Below, piece by piece: positions 53,907 to 64,000 of a stretch of DNA of 64,000 nt. Within the stretch, counting starts at the first letter, position 1. Each line of letters starts with the position of its first letter. A model generated the notes under the pieces. That model saw only the letters and a program-made list of their open reading frames with translations, was not told the origin of the DNA and searched no databases. The DNA lies in contig NZ_BNAH01000002.1 of assembly GCF_014653195.1 (NCBI RefSeq), forward strand, positions 62,377-126,376. Direction: 5' to 3'. This stretch comes from Thalassotalea profundi (GTDB lineage: Bacteria; Pseudomonadota; Gammaproteobacteria; Enterobacterales; Alteromonadaceae). The translations under genes and the position numbers were made by a program.

Positions 53907-55391
53907 TTAATGATGCTCTAGTACACGCTCAAATGTTGCCTCTATTTCGGCATTAGGCTTATAGGTTAATTTACTGACGATGATAATAGTCAAGAAAGAT
54001 AATATAAAACCAGGAACAATTTCATAAAGCGTTGCACTTAAGGATTGACCATTTATTGTTAATGGTGCATAAATCCAGAATAATACAGTTAATGCGCCAA
54101 CAATCATACCGGCTAAGGCTCCATTACGATTCATTTTTTTCCAATGCAGGCTTAAAATAATAACGGGGCCAAAAGCAGCACCAAAACCAGCCCATGCATT
54201 GCTTACTAAGGTTAATATCGAGCTATTTCTATCAAAAGCTAACATAACAGCAACAATCGCGACTATTAAAACTGAAACTCGACCAGCAAAAACCAATTGC
54301 TTTTCGGTTGCTGTTTTATTTAAAAATTCTTGATAAAAATCTCCAGTTAATGAGCTAGAGGTAACCAAAAGTTGAGATGAAATAGTACTCATTATTGCCG
54401 CTAAAATAGCCGCTAATAAGAAGCCTGCAATAAAAGGGTGAAAGAGTAATTGAGATAACACGATAAAAATAGTTTCAGCATCATTTAATGTAGCACCTGT
54501 TTTAGCTATATAAGCAATACCAACAAAACCAGTAGCAACAGCACCACACACCGAAACAATCATCCAACTCATGCCTATACGACGAGCTGCAGGCAAGTCT
54601 TTAATAGAACGTATTGCCATAAATCTCACAATAATATGAGGTTGTCCAAAATACCCTAAGCCCCAAGCCATCGCCGATATAATACCAATGAGACTAACAC
54701 CACTAAATAAATTTAACAGTTTGGGATCAATTTGTTCGATACTCTGTTGTACAGCGGTAACCCCACCAACATCAAAAAGCACTACTGTAGGTACAAGTAT
54801 CAACGCAAGGAACATAATACAACCCTGAACAAAGTCAGTGAGACTGACCGCTAAAAAACCTCCAAAAAGTGTATAAGCCACCACAACACCTGCGGTAATA
54901 TAAAGACCCCACTCGTAATTCAATCCAAATGAGCTTTCAAACAATTTACCGCCAGCTACAATTCCTGATGAAGTATAAAGTGTGAAAAAAATAATAATAA
55001 CGATTGAGGAAACCAAACGTAGCATTCGGCTTTTATCTTGAAATCGATTTTCAAAATAATCAGGAAGTGTTATCGAGTTATTAGCCTGTTCTGTATAAGT
55101 TCTTAGTTTCGGCGCGACAATCAAGTAATTCAAATATGCACCAATAACTAAGCCAAACGCAATCCAAGTGCTGCTCAACCCAGTTAAATACATCGCACCG
55201 GGTAAGCCCATTAACATCCAACCACTCATATCAGAAGCGCCTGCAGAAAGTGCCGTTACCCCAGGGCTTAAATTTCGCCCTCCAAGCATAAATCCAGCAA
55301 CATCACTGGTTGATTTTTTATAAGCGTATAAGCCTATCCCCAGCATAGTGATAAAATACAGCGCTAAAGCAATAAATGTTGCAATTGACAA
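53907..55391 (-). CDS. putP: Sodium/proline symporter PutP
   Basis: This 494-residue protein of the sodium:solute symporter family has about 13 membrane segments. PutP-like blocks are GGRNLSPGVTALSAGASDMSGWMLMGLPGA, SGVSLIGIISAMAWGLGYFGQPHIIVRFMA and AAFGPVIILSLHWKKMNRNGA. It imports proline with sodium, a common osmoprotectant and carbon source in marine bacteria. It stands alone, with a 289-bp region upstream holding its promoter. Confidence 0.93.
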   Translation of the reverse strand: MSIATFIALALYFITMLGIGLYAYKKSTSDVAGFMLGGRNLSPGVTALSAGASDMSGWMLMGLPGAMYLTGLSSTWIAFGLVIGAYLNYLIVAPKLRTYTEQANNSITLPDYFENRFQDKSRMLRLVSSIVIIIFFTLYTSSGIVAGGKLFESSFGLNYEWGLYITAGVVVAYTLFGGFLAVSLTDFVQGCIMFLALILVPTVVLFDVGGVTAVQQSIEQIDPKLLNLFSGVSLIGIISAMAWGLGYFGQPHIIVRFMAIRSIKDLPAARRIGMSWMIVSVCGAVATGFVGIAYIAKTGATLNDAETIFIVLSQLLFHPFIAGFLLAAILAAIMSTISSQLLVTSSSLTGDFYQEFLNKTATEKQLVFAGRVSVLIVAIVAVMLAFDRNSSILTLVSNAWAGFGAAFGPVIILSLHWKKMNRNGALAGMIVGALTVLFWIYAPLTINGQSLSATLYEIVPGFILSFLTIIIVSKLTYKPNAEIEATFERVLEHH

Positions 55392-55680
55392 TTAAACCTC
55401 CCAAATTATGTTTTTCTTACATGATGACATAAATAATGTATCTAGAGTAAAAAAATAAAACAACTGTAAACAAAGCGCTATACTATAGACTATTAGTCTT
55501 GCTTTCTTTAAATAACAAAAATAAGATTAAAAAAAGTGTACCGATTTTCTGCCAATAAAACCTATTAATTAAACTTTATGGATGAAGACTTAGCATTACT
55601 ATAAGACGTAAGATAAAATATTTAATGAATTTATTTCTTTTATGAAATATATTGAATACAGAAAATAATCAGGATGCTAT

Positions 55681-56901
55681 ATGTATTTTTATGCTGCTCG
55701 ACAACCAATTTTAGATGAAAACAAAAACCTATTTGCTTACGAGCTTTTGTTTCGCGATAGCATAAATAATGTCTTTCCTAATATTGATGGCGATGAAGCA
55801 ACAAGTAAAATGGTTGAAGCAAGCCAATTTAATGTTGGTGTCAGCGATTTTACCGGCAACAAGCCAGCATTTATTAACTTTACTCAAGAAACTATAGAGC
55901 AAGGATATCCTACAATGCTAACGCCTGAAGAGGTGGTAGTAGAAGTATTAGAAACAGTTAAACCAGGTAAGAGACTCCTCGCCTTAATCAAAACTTTACA
56001 CGAAAAAGGCTATACCATAGCGTTAGATGATTATGAACATCAAAATGTTTGGGCGCATTTTTTCCCATTCATCCACATTATAAAAATTTGTTGGCGTAGA
56101 ACGAGTCCAGAAGATAGGCTAACGATTAAAAATGCAATTGCAGCATTCCCTCACATTAAGTTACTTGCCGAGAAAATAGAAACTTATGAAGAATATGATC
56201 AAGCCAAAGCATTCGGTTGTGAATTATTTCAAGGTTATTTTTTTGCAAAACCAGAGATGATGAAAACAAAGAACTTGTCACCCTCTCAAATGGCAATGGC
56301 AGAGCTTTTATATGAAACATCAAAACCCGAACTTGATCTAGAAAGTATCACGGCGGTATTTCAACGAGACGTGTCACTTTCTTATAAATTATTACGTTAT
56401 GCAAACTCGCCTATTTTTAGACGAAGAACTGAAATATCGACAATTAAACAAGCGCTTGTGACCTTAGGCGCAGGAGAGCTAAAGCGCTTTTTAGGTTTAA
56501 TGTTCGCAACCAATGTTAATCCTGACAAGCCAACTGAGTTAATCAATTTAGCGATGGCTAGAGCTAAATTTTGTGAATTAACAGCTGTGCGTCTAAAAAC
56601 ACCACTTGATGCATCAACCGCTTTTCTTACTGGACTCTTATCAAAAATAGATGCAATTCTTGATGAAACGCTAGAAAATGTTTTAGAAAAGCTACCGCTT
56701 GCTCAGCAAATTAAAGATCCGCTACTGACAAAAAAAGGCCCTATGGCCGCACTTATTACCCTTGTTACGCTAATTGAATTAGCACAATGGGGGAAAATAG
56801 GAAAAGTGATGGAAAAATTAGGACTAGAAAAAGAGCAAACGCTTAAAAACTATAACCAAGCTTTAGCTTGGGCTGATGAACAATCTAAACATATTGATTA
56901 A
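55681..56901 (+). CDS. EAL-HDOD domain protein (YuxH/CdgJ-like)
   Basis: This 406-residue protein has an N-terminal EAL-like domain (about 1-200) in which the EAL motif is replaced by ELLFRD; IALDDYEH and LLAEKIET remain. An HDOD domain follows (about 205-390; FQRDVSLSYKLLRYANSPIF). The pattern matches the YuxH/CdgJ family, usually catalytically inactive c-di-GMP effectors that affect motility and biofilm. It is a single gene. Confidence 0.9.
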   Translation: MYFYAARQPILDENKNLFAYELLFRDSINNVFPNIDGDEATSKMVEASQFNVGVSDFTGNKPAFINFTQETIEQGYPTMLTPEEVVVEVLETVKPGKRLLALIKTLHEKGYTIALDDYEHQNVWAHFFPFIHIIKICWRRTSPEDRLTIKNAIAAFPHIKLLAEKIETYEEYDQAKAFGCELFQGYFFAKPEMMKTKNLSPSQMAMAELLYETSKPELDLESITAVFQRDVSLSYKLLRYANSPIFRRRTEISTIKQALVTLGAGELKRFLGLMFATNVNPDKPTELINLAMARAKFCELTAVRLKTPLDASTAFLTGLLSKIDAILDETLENVLEKLPLAQQIKDPLLTKKGPMAALITLVTLIELAQWGKIGKVMEKLGLEKEQTLKNYNQALAWADEQSKHID

Positions 56902-56902
56902 A

Positions 56903-56938
56903 TAAGGATCTAGGTCATCAGATAGAGCTAGATCCTTA
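56903..56938. terminator. Hairpin between convergent EAL-HDOD and galE genes
   Basis: TAAGGATCTAG (56903-56913) and CTAGATCCTTA (56928-56938) form an 11-bp perfect stem between the two convergent genes. No long T-run follows. Confidence 0.55.
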
Positions 56939-56946
56939 CAGGTTAT

Positions 56947-57957
56947 TTACTCAAATCCGTTCGGGTTATTAGACTGCCAGCGCCAAGTATCAACGATCAT
57001 AGTATTTAAATCACGCTCCGCGCGCCAAGACAATAAGCGTTCAGCTAATTCTGCATTAGCAAATACTGTTGCAATATCACCAGCACGTCTTGGCTTTATT
57101 TCATAAGGAATAGCTTTTCCACTCACTTGACGAAAATTATCGACTACCTCTAGTACTGAGGTACCGTTTCCTGTACCAAGATTAATAGGTCGGCAACCTT
57201 GGATTTTCTCAATACTTTCTAGTGCTTTAACATGTCCAATAGCTAAATCAACCACGTGAATATAATCCCTTACGCCAGTTCCATCAGGCGTATCATAATC
57301 ATCACCAAAAACTTGTAATTTAGGTAAACGCCCAACAGCAACCTGAGCAACATAAGGCAATAAGTTGTTAGGAATACCATTTGGGTTTTCACCGATTAGT
57401 CCTGAATGATGAGCGCCAATAGGATTAAAATAACGCAAGCATGCAATTGACCATTGAGGATCGCTCTTGGCTAAATCAAACAAAATATGTTCAATCATTA
57501 ACTTTGTTTGGCCATAGGGATTTATCGCCGACGTTGGCATAGTTTCTACTAATGGCGAAACATTATGCTCTCCATAAACAGTGGCTGAAGAACTAAAAAC
57601 GAGCTTCTTAACATTATGTTGCGCCATTACCTGCAACAAAGTGATAGTTCCAGCAACGTTGTTTTGGTAATACGTCAATGGCATATCATTTGATTCACCA
57701 ACCGCTTTTAAACCTGCAAAGTGAATAACTGAATCAATAGTATGCTGAGAAAAAAGCTGTTCCATCGCATCATGATCACAAATATCAGCCTTAATAAAAC
57801 TAACCGTTTTACCAGTAATCTCTTTGATGCGATCGAGTACTAAAATGTTAGCATTTGATAGATTATCAACAATAATAATGTCATCGGTTGACGCTAATAA
57901 TTCAACTACAGTATGACTACCAATATAACCTGCACCACCTGTGATTAAAATGCTCAT
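56947..57957 (-). CDS. galE: UDP-glucose 4-epimerase
   Basis: This 336-residue short-chain dehydrogenase/reductase has the NAD motif GGAGYIGSH (7-15), the catalytic YGQTK (about 149-153) with the preceding Ser/Thr in SSSATVYGEH, and the GalE-specific LRYFNPIGAH. It interconverts UDP-glucose and UDP-galactose for surface polysaccharides. It lies 51 bp downstream of the DHH gene and may be read with the sulfate cluster, although no function is shared. Confidence 0.96.
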   Translation of the reverse strand: MSILITGGAGYIGSHTVVELLASTDDIIIVDNLSNANILVLDRIKEITGKTVSFIKADICDHDAMEQLFSQHTIDSVIHFAGLKAVGESNDMPLTYYQNNVAGTITLLQVMAQHNVKKLVFSSSATVYGEHNVSPLVETMPTSAINPYGQTKLMIEHILFDLAKSDPQWSIACLRYFNPIGAHHSGLIGENPNGIPNNLLPYVAQVAVGRLPKLQVFGDDYDTPDGTGVRDYIHVVDLAIGHVKALESIEKIQGCRPINLGTGNGTSVLEVVDNFRQVSGKAIPYEIKPRRAGDIATVFANAELAERLLSWRAERDLNTMIVDTWRWQSNNPNGFE

Positions 57958-58008
57958 TTACTTATTCCCTTTAAATACGATTTTCAACAACAAACTAATA
58001 TTAGAAAA

Positions 58009-58962
58009 CTAATAATATAGTTTAACTGTTTCAATGAACTTTGACACTAGTTCTGCAGGTAAATAATTAATTCCTGCCGCCGCTGATCGGCCGCCACCTG
58101 TTGGAAACTGAACACAAATAGTATCAGCTCCTTGCTTGTTGGATAATGGCGCACGCAAACTTACCCGATACGACCCATCAGCATTTTCGGTAAACACCGC
58201 ATGAGCTTTATTAGGTGACTGGTTAGCTAAATCATTACCTAAAACACCACTTATTCGCCTTGCCCATGCCTCATCAGGTAATACAATGACTTTACACTTA
58301 GTTTCATCCGCTAGAATCTCTGCTTGTTTTACTTTGAGCATATCTTCTTGATAAGCTTTTTCTAAGGATGTAAATACAGAATGCTTATCGTTAATTAAAT
58401 CAAAAGGGTTTTCAAACTGTACCAAAAGCTTAAACAGCTCAGCTGGCGGGTAATGTAGATCTTCAATTGTAGCGCCATATCCATTGTAGTTAACGTAAAT
58501 ACCCAGTGCTTTTAATTGAGCTTGTTGCTCTTCACTTAATCCTAATTTATTAGCTAGCGAAGTGGCTGAAAGATTCATATTATCGCCAAAAGCAGCGGCA
58601 ATTGCCCAATAAGCGAATTGACCATTCAAATGCTCATTTATCAGTAAGCTAGTACAAGTATTGGCATCGGTATTAATAATTGTTGTTAACCATTCACTTA
58701 CGGGTATATCACCCGTTCTATGATGGTCGACATAAAAGGTCGGAATATTATGTGCCAGCACTTTGTTTAACGCTTCGGTATTTTTTTCCATTGAAATATC
58801 CAATACCGTCATTGAAGATGCTGTGCTTACATCAACCTGCTCAACTAAGTTAATATCTCTTTTAACCCCAGTCACTAATATTGACTCTTTAGGCTGGGCT
58901 AAGCGTAATTGTACTAAAGCAATAATGCCATCAGCATCACCATTAAAAACATCGAAATGCAT
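58009..58962 (-). CDS. DHH family phosphoesterase
   Basis: This 317-residue protein begins MHFDVFNGDADGIIALVQL, with the first metal motif, and contains the DHH motif in FYVDHHRTGDIP. A C-terminal DHHA1-like region has GGGRSAAAGINYLP. Members hydrolyse phosphoester bonds such as those in pAp, oligoribonucleotides or cyclic dinucleotides. It lies 17 bp downstream of cysC, so removal of pAp left after sulfate assimilation is plausible, but this is inference. Confidence 0.85.
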   Translation of the reverse strand: MHFDVFNGDADGIIALVQLRLAQPKESILVTGVKRDINLVEQVDVSTASSMTVLDISMEKNTEALNKVLAHNIPTFYVDHHRTGDIPVSEWLTTIINTDANTCTSLLINEHLNGQFAYWAIAAAFGDNMNLSATSLANKLGLSEEQQAQLKALGIYVNYNGYGATIEDLHYPPAELFKLLVQFENPFDLINDKHSVFTSLEKAYQEDMLKVKQAEILADETKCKVIVLPDEAWARRISGVLGNDLANQSPNKAHAVFTENADGSYRVSLRAPLSNKQGADTICVQFPTGGGRSAAAGINYLPAELVSKFIETVKLYY

Positions 58963-58979
58963 TCTATTTCCTTAATACT

Positions 58980-59597
58980 TTATTTTATATACTGATGGCT
59001 GAGTAAATAAGCGACTATTTGTTCAGCGCATTGGGCAACACTTAACTGCTCGGTTTTAATATGTATTTCTGGAGATAAAGGTACATCATAAGTAGAATCT
59101 ATCCCCGTAAAGTCTTTAATTTCACCTGCTCTAGCTTTTTTATATAAGCCTTTCGGATCGCGCTGCTCACAAACTTCAATCGGTGTATCAATATACACCT
59201 CAATAAACTCACCATCTTCGAGCAGTTTTTTTGCCATTTGGCGATCAGCAGAAAAAGGTGATATGAACGCGGTTGACACAATAACACCAGCATCAATAAA
59301 AAGCTTTCCTACTTCACTTATTCGACGAATGTTTTCAATACGATCTTCATCACTAAAGGTCAAATCACCGTTTAAACCATGACGAACATTATCACCATCA
59401 AGTAAGTAACTGTGGCAACCTCTTTCGAACAATAAAGCATCGACGGCATTAGCTACGGTAGATTTTCCTGAACCGCTCAAACCGGTGTACCATAACAAAC
59501 AAGGTCGTTGATTTTTCAACTGAGCACGTTGAAATTTACTCACTTGCTGTTGGTGCCAAACGGTATTTTCTGTTTTCATATTGGTCATTTTTTCCAT
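58980..59597 (-). CDS. cysC: Adenylylsulfate kinase CysC
   Basis: This 205-residue kinase has Walker A GLSGSGKST near the N terminus and DGDNVRHGLNGDL, FSDEDRIENIRRISEV and FISPFSADR. It phosphorylates APS to PAPS in sulfate activation. Three in-frame ATG codons lie near the start (59597, 59588, 59579); comparison with E. coli CysC, which has about 10 residues before VWH, slightly favours the third. It lies 15 bp after the SLC13 gene. Confidence 0.95.
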   Translation of the reverse strand: MEKMTNMKTENTVWHQQQVSKFQRAQLKNQRPCLLWYTGLSGSGKSTVANAVDALLFERGCHSYLLDGDNVRHGLNGDLTFSDEDRIENIRRISEVGKLFIDAGVIVSTAFISPFSADRQMAKKLLEDGEFIEVYIDTPIEVCEQRDPKGLYKKARAGEIKDFTGIDSTYDVPLSPEIHIKTEQLSVAQCAEQIVAYLLSHQYIK

Positions 59598-59612
59598 TTT
59601 GATTTCACACCA

Positions 59613-61340
59613 TTAAAAAGGAAATACAATTGGTAATAAGGTTAACACTACCAAGGTATAAGCGATTGATACTGGAATACCAAATTTTACCACATCTGTT
59701 AACGTATAATTTCCCGCGTTATAAACCATAACATTCGTTTGATAACCATATGGACTAATAAAACTACCACTCGCCGCAAACGCAACGGCCATAACAAAGG
59801 GTAACGGGCTTACTTCAAGCCCCATTGAAATACTATAAGCAATGGGAAATAACAGGGCTGCTGCGGCACTATTAGTCATTACTTCTGTCATGACTAAGGT
59901 TAAAATAAAAATGACAATCAATGTAAAATAGGCGCTTTGTCCTTGCAATAAGCCTGCAATATTGTTAGCGACTAGATGTGCAACGCCACTTGAATCTAAT
60001 GCTTGAGCTAATGTTAACCCACCGAGGACTATCATCCATATCTCTAATGGAAAACGGCGCTTAATTTCATTAATAGTTAAACAACCAGTAAACACAAGTA
60101 AAGCAACATAAAACATTAATGCTTTTAATAAGCCTAATGACGTAAAAACAGAAACTGCAATTACAGCAATAAAGCCAAAAACGGTTAAGCTATCTCGCCA
60201 ACCAGAGAGCATATTTTCAGGCTTATGACCCGATAAAATAAAAAAGTTTTTAGTTAAATTAGTACGCGAACTAAAATCATTACCAACCGCTAAAACCAAA
60301 AAGTCTCCCGGTTGAATAACTAAGTCACCTAACTTACCCGATAATGCAGTACCCTCTCGTCTGACGGCAACCACGGCAGCGTCAAAACGCGCACGAAAAC
60401 CTGCTTTTTTTAATGTTTTACCGACAACGGCAGAATCGGGTTTAATTAATACTTCTGTTAAGTTATCTCTTAATAGCCCATCTTTTTCGGCAAATAACAC
60501 TAAACCATCAAATTGTTGTAAAACAAGTACTTTAGATACATCACCTGAAAAAATAAGCTTATCGCCTTGTAGTAAAATTTCATCTGGGGCTACAGGTGAA
60601 ATTAAACGACCACGTCTGACTAATTCAACTAAAAATAATGAATCTAAATTACGTAAGCCATTTTCTTCCACCGTTAATCCAATCAGTTTTGACTCAGCAG
60701 AAACCTCAGCTTCAACAAGATAATCTTGATTGGCCATCTTTTCCATCACCATATCAGGCAAACTATTTTGTCGTAAAATAATAATCATCAAACAAATCAC
60801 TGAAGCACACAAACCGATCAGTGTGAAATCAAAAAATCCTAATGTAGGATGCCCTTGCTTAATCAACATAGTATTGACGATTAAATTAGTTGATGTACCA
60901 ACTAACGTTAATGTACCGCCTAAAATAGCGGCAAAAGATAAAGGTAATAATAATTTCCCTGGATTAATTAAGGTATTATTTTTAATGGTTGAAATTAAAG
61001 CCGCAACCACTGCGGTATTATTCATTAATGCAGAAGCTAGCGCAGTATAAAATAACGTACGCACGCTAGACCTAAACTTAGAGCCGTTAATCATGACTGC
61101 AGATAAACGTCTTAATACACTCGTTCTTTCAAATGAAAATGAAGCTAAAACCAGTAAAATAAGAGTAACTAATCCCGGATTAACAGCATTAGCTAACACG
61201 TCATGGGTATTTACAAATGAAAAAGCCAAACAAGCAAATAAAGCCCCAGCAAATACTCGCTCAGGAAATTGCTGAAACTTAATAAGCCCAATAAAAGTTG
61301 CAACAAAAATAGCGATAAGCAACCATTGCGTTGCACCCAT
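59613..61340 (-). CDS. SLC13-family anion permease with RCK-C domains, probable sulfate transporter
   Basis: This 575-residue protein has two hydrophobic halves with the SLC13 motif pattern (GTLTLVGTSTNLIVNTML; ALMNNTAVVAALIST; MTEVMTNSAAAALLFPIAY). They flank a soluble central insertion (about 200-370) with two TrkA-C/RCK-like domains (LRDNLTEVLIKPDSAVVGKTL). Placed between cysN and cysC, it most likely imports sulfate into the pathway. No substrate-specific residue can be asserted. Confidence 0.85.
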   Translation of the reverse strand: MGATQWLLIAIFVATFIGLIKFQQFPERVFAGALFACLAFSFVNTHDVLANAVNPGLVTLILLVLASFSFERTSVLRRLSAVMINGSKFRSSVRTLFYTALASALMNNTAVVAALISTIKNNTLINPGKLLLPLSFAAILGGTLTLVGTSTNLIVNTMLIKQGHPTLGFFDFTLIGLCASVICLMIIILRQNSLPDMVMEKMANQDYLVEAEVSAESKLIGLTVEENGLRNLDSLFLVELVRRGRLISPVAPDEILLQGDKLIFSGDVSKVLVLQQFDGLVLFAEKDGLLRDNLTEVLIKPDSAVVGKTLKKAGFRARFDAAVVAVRREGTALSGKLGDLVIQPGDFLVLAVGNDFSSRTNLTKNFFILSGHKPENMLSGWRDSLTVFGFIAVIAVSVFTSLGLLKALMFYVALLVFTGCLTINEIKRRFPLEIWMIVLGGLTLAQALDSSGVAHLVANNIAGLLQGQSAYFTLIVIFILTLVMTEVMTNSAAAALLFPIAYSISMGLEVSPLPFVMAVAFAASGSFISPYGYQTNVMVYNAGNYTLTDVVKFGIPVSIAYTLVVLTLLPIVFPF

Positions 61341-61410
61341 TATTGTTATCCTTTTCAGTACCCTACTAATAAATAGAGACTAATCTTCGTTGAAAAATAC
61401 AAAAAATTAA

Positions 61411-61439
61411 CGGCACTGTCATTAGGAATAACAGTGCCG
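61411..61439 (-). terminator. Hairpin between cysN and the SLC13 gene
   Basis: CGGCACTGT (61411-61419) and ACAGTGCCG (61431-61439) form a 9-bp GC-rich stem. On the - strand it is followed by TTAATTTTTT. It may end the cysDN transcript or attenuate expression of the downstream genes. Confidence 0.65.
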
Positions 61440-61467
61440 ACATATACTTTTTATACGACAAGTATAA

Positions 61468-62883
61468 TTAGCTGTTGAACATTTTCTTGACGTCGCGAGT
61501 TCCCCAATGTGGAAAATGCTTACGTACTAATGCATTAAACTCAATTTCAAATTCACTATATGTATGTTCTTGTTGCTGAACAATAGCATCTGTGATCATA
61601 CCAGCACCAACTGTTATATTACTGAGCCTATCAATAATGATGAAAGCTCCCGTTGATGGGTTATTTTGATAAGAATCAAAATGTAAGGTTTCTGCCACTT
61701 CAAAATTAACCGAGCCAATTTCATTTAATGCTAATTGTGAAACCTCGGATGTTTCCATGGTATTAACATCTACGCGATGTTCAATATCCACAACATGTCC
61801 ACTAGTCATTTTACTACCATGCTTAATGTAATACTCACGGCCTTTTTCAAGTTCGTCTTCATGCATCCATACGACTTTTGCATTAAACTCTTTAGCTGAC
61901 GTCGGTAAGTAACCCTTTTTAACGATCATTTCACCACGGCTAATGTCTATTTCAGTTTCTAGCGTTAAGGTGATAGCTTGACCTTTATCTGCTCGCTCAA
62001 GCTCTCCATCAAAGGTGACAATTGACTTTACTGTACTTTCTTTACCTGATGGTAAAGCAACAATTTCATCCCCCACACGAATATGACCCGAACCTACGGT
62101 ACCAGCAAACCCCCTAAAGTTAAGGTTAGGGCGATTAACATATTGAACCTGCAAACGAAATTCAGAATTAATTTCTTTTGCTTCAATATTAACCGTATTC
62201 AATAATTTCATTAACGTTGCACCTGGATACCAATCCATATTGGTACTTTCTTCAACAACATTATCACCATTAAGAGCAGAAATTGGCACAAAGCGTACAT
62301 CTTCAAAAGCAAGATCATCTGCAAATGTACGGTAATCTTTTTTAATTTCTTGATAGCGGTCTTGGCTATAATCAACTAAATCCATTTTATTGACGGCAAT
62401 TAACACATGTTTAATACCTAATAGTGAACAAATAAAAGAATGTCGACGAGTTTGAACTTGCACGCCATAACGTGCATCAATCAATATAATGGCTAAGTCA
62501 CAAGTAGACGCCCCTGTAGCCATATTACGGGTATATTGCTCATGTCCTGGGGTGTCAGCAATAATAAACTTACGTTTATCGGTGGAAAAATATCGGTAAG
62601 CAACATCAATAGTAATACCTTGTTCGCGTTCAGACTGTAAACCATCAACTAATAGTGCGAGATCAATTGCTTCGCCCGTAGTACCTGACTTTTTACTGTC
62701 TTTTTCTATGGCCGCTAATTGATCTTCAAAAATCATTTTTGAATCATGCAATAAGCGACCAATTAGTGTACTTTTCCCATCATCAACGCTACCACAAGTT
62801 AAAAACCTAACTAGTTCTTTGTTCTCATGTTGTTTTAAATATGCTTGAATATCATCTGCAATTAAGTCTGATTGGTGACTCAT
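61468..62883 (-). CDS. cysN: Sulfate adenylyltransferase subunit 1 CysN
   Basis: This 471-residue GTPase subunit has the GTP motifs [15 protein letters not shown] (G1), [17 protein letters not shown] (G3) and [10 protein letters not shown] (G4), then EF-Tu-like beta-barrel domains. GTP hydrolysis drives APS synthesis by CysD. It ends without a fused CysC domain, in line with the separate cysC gene downstream. It lies 100 bp after cysD. Confidence 0.97.
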   Translation of the reverse strand: MSHQSDLIADDIQAYLKQHENKELVRFLTCGSVDDGKSTLIGRLLHDSKMIFEDQLAAIEKDSKKSGTTGEAIDLALLVDGLQSEREQGITIDVAYRYFSTDKRKFIIADTPGHEQYTRNMATGASTCDLAIILIDARYGVQVQTRRHSFICSLLGIKHVLIAVNKMDLVDYSQDRYQEIKKDYRTFADDLAFEDVRFVPISALNGDNVVEESTNMDWYPGATLMKLLNTVNIEAKEINSEFRLQVQYVNRPNLNFRGFAGTVGSGHIRVGDEIVALPSGKESTVKSIVTFDGELERADKGQAITLTLETEIDISRGEMIVKKGYLPTSAKEFNAKVVWMHEDELEKGREYYIKHGSKMTSGHVVDIEHRVDVNTMETSEVSQLALNEIGSVNFEVAETLHFDSYQNNPSTGAFIIIDRLSNITVGAGMITDAIVQQQEHTYSEFEIEFNALVRKHFPHWGTRDVKKMFNS

Positions 62884-62983
62884 TTTATTTCCTTTAGAAC
62901 TTATAACCTATGTTCAATCTGATTTAGGCCAATTAAAATATTCAGTGCCCAAATACCTTGTTATTTAATACATTAGAATAAAA

Positions 62984-63883
62984 CTAGAAGTAACCTTCCA
63001 TTTTTTTCTTCTCCATTGAGCCTGCTGAGTCATGATCAATGACACGCCCTTGTCGTTCAGAGGTTCTGGTTAATAACATTTCTTGAATAATATCAGGTAA
63101 TGTTGCGGCTTCAGATTCAACCGCACCGGTTAATGGGTAACACCCTAGCGTTCGAAAGCGTACATTTTTCATTTGTACTTCTTCACCTTCAGATAATGGC
63201 ATTCTGTCATCATCAACCATAATCAAAGTCCCATCACGCTCAACAACAGGACGTTTTGCAGATAAATACAGCGGCACAATTGGAATACTTTCTAGGTAAA
63301 TATATTGCCAAATATCAAGCTCCGTCCAGTTAGACAAGGGAAAAACTCGAATGCTTTCACCTTTGTTCACTTTACCGTTATACACATTCCATAGCTCTGG
63401 ACGCTGACTTTTAGGATCCCAACGATGATTTTTATCACGAAACGAATAAACACGTTCTTTAGCTCTCGATTTTTCTTCGTCGCGACGTGCACCACCAAAA
63501 GCAGCATCAAACCCATATTGATCTAATGCTTGTTTCAAGCCTTGTGTTTTCATAATATCGGTGTGTTTAGCGCTACCATGAACAAATGGATTAATATCCA
63601 TTGCTAACCCTTCCGGGTTTTTATGCACTAATAATTCAAATCCATAGTCTTTGGCCATTTGATCACGAAAAGCGATCATTTCTTTAAATTTCCAAGTAGT
63701 ATCTACATGTAATAAAGGAAAAGGAATTTTTCCCGGCGCAAAAGCCTTTCGCGCTAAATGTAATAACACCGCAGAGTCTTTACCTACAGAATAAAGCATT
63801 ACTGGTTTATCAAATTCAGCCGCAACTTCTCGAATAATATGAATAGATTCAGCTTCTAATTTTTGTAAATGAGTTAGGTTCAT
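62984..63883 (-). CDS. cysD: Sulfate adenylyltransferase subunit 2 CysD
   Basis: This 299-residue member of the PAPS reductase/ATP pyrophosphatase family has the PP-loop [13 protein letters not shown] (about 32-44) and [23 protein letters not shown]. It makes APS from ATP and sulfate with CysN. It is the first gene of the minus-strand cluster cysD-cysN-SLC13-cysC-DHH-galE. About 117 bp upstream remain in the window for its promoter. Confidence 0.97.
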   Translation of the reverse strand: MNLTHLQKLEAESIHIIREVAAEFDKPVMLYSVGKDSAVLLHLARKAFAPGKIPFPLLHVDTTWKFKEMIAFRDQMAKDYGFELLVHKNPEGLAMDINPFVHGSAKHTDIMKTQGLKQALDQYGFDAAFGGARRDEEKSRAKERVYSFRDKNHRWDPKSQRPELWNVYNGKVNKGESIRVFPLSNWTELDIWQYIYLESIPIVPLYLSAKRPVVERDGTLIMVDDDRMPLSEGEEVQMKNVRFRTLGCYPLTGAVESEAATLPDIIQEMLLTRTSERQGRVIDHDSAGSMEKKKMEGYF

Positions 63884-63989
63884 ATCTTTACTACCAGCAT
63901 GGTTAGCATAAGTGATAATTAATGAGGCTATTCTGACACAAAGGTATATGCCTTTCCATATAAGAAAAAGCTTTAATATATCAATATTG

Positions 63990-64000
63990 AATAAGGAGGT
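63990..64000 (+). promoter_or_regulatory. Strong ribosome-binding site at window end
   Basis: AATAAGGAGGT at the very end is a near-perfect Shine-Dalgarno sequence on the + strand. It suggests a + strand gene starting just beyond the window, divergent from cysD. Confidence 0.45.

Overview
The window is chromosomal DNA of an AT-rich marine gammaproteobacterium, most likely from Alteromonadales (Colwellia or Thalassotalea-like). This is judged from gene order (mrdA-rodA-rlpA-dacA-ybeD-lipB-lipA, aroC-prmB-smrB-sixA, fadIJ, moxR-Bat, cysDN-SLC13-cysC) and protein style, not from a database search.

Layout. 1-5.7 kb: cell-wall elongation and lipoate genes on the + strand (PBP2 tail, RodA, RlpA, DacA, YbeD, LipB, LipA). 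5,685-27,724: a complete Tn7-like transposon of 22,040 bp. It is bounded by inverted TGTGAATT termini and a 5-bp target duplication GAAGT (5680-5684 and 27725-27729). It carries a TnsE-like gene at the left end and a tnsA-tnsB-tnsC-tniQ operon reading inward from the right end. Between them is a defence-type cargo: an ABC three-component system (DUF2326 ATPase, middle component, HNH protein) with an XRE-like regulator; a divergently transcribed Wadjet/MukBEF-like operon in the order SMC, MukE-like, kleisin, Toprim protein, WYL regulator; a metallophosphoesterase with a small membrane-anchored partner; a possible pPIWI-associated nuclease; and genes I do not recognise. 27.8-41.5 kb: sulfotransferase, HcaT-like transporter, aroC, prmB, smrB, sixA, an M16 peptidase, a giant propeller-PAS-GGDEF-EAL sensor, and a small locus encoding a heptapeptide-repeat protein. 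41.6-64 kb: fadIJ under a FadR-like operator, a MoxR/Bat (VWA) operon, an ECF sigma/anti-sigma pair, putP, an EAL-HDOD protein, galE, a DHH phosphoesterase, and a sulfate activation cluster.

The most striking observation is at the left transposon end. The element is inserted inside the lipA coding sequence, eight codons before its stop. The left end itself encodes a replacement tail, VNFNPSSD plus stop, of exactly the same length and similar sequence as the displaced native tail, GKFNPVSN plus stop, which survives beside the right end at 27725-27757. The element therefore appears to target lipA while repairing it. The displaced native lipA terminator lies at 27781-27830, so the TnsE-like gene sits 49 bp downstream of the rebuilt lipA with no obvious terminator between.

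How the parts work together (inference): TnsABC with TniQ would mobilise the island into lipA; the TnsE-like protein would offer a second targeting route; and the cargo consists of two back-to-back SMC-type ATPase operons, plus nuclease and phosphoesterase genes, that plausibly defend against plasmids and phages.
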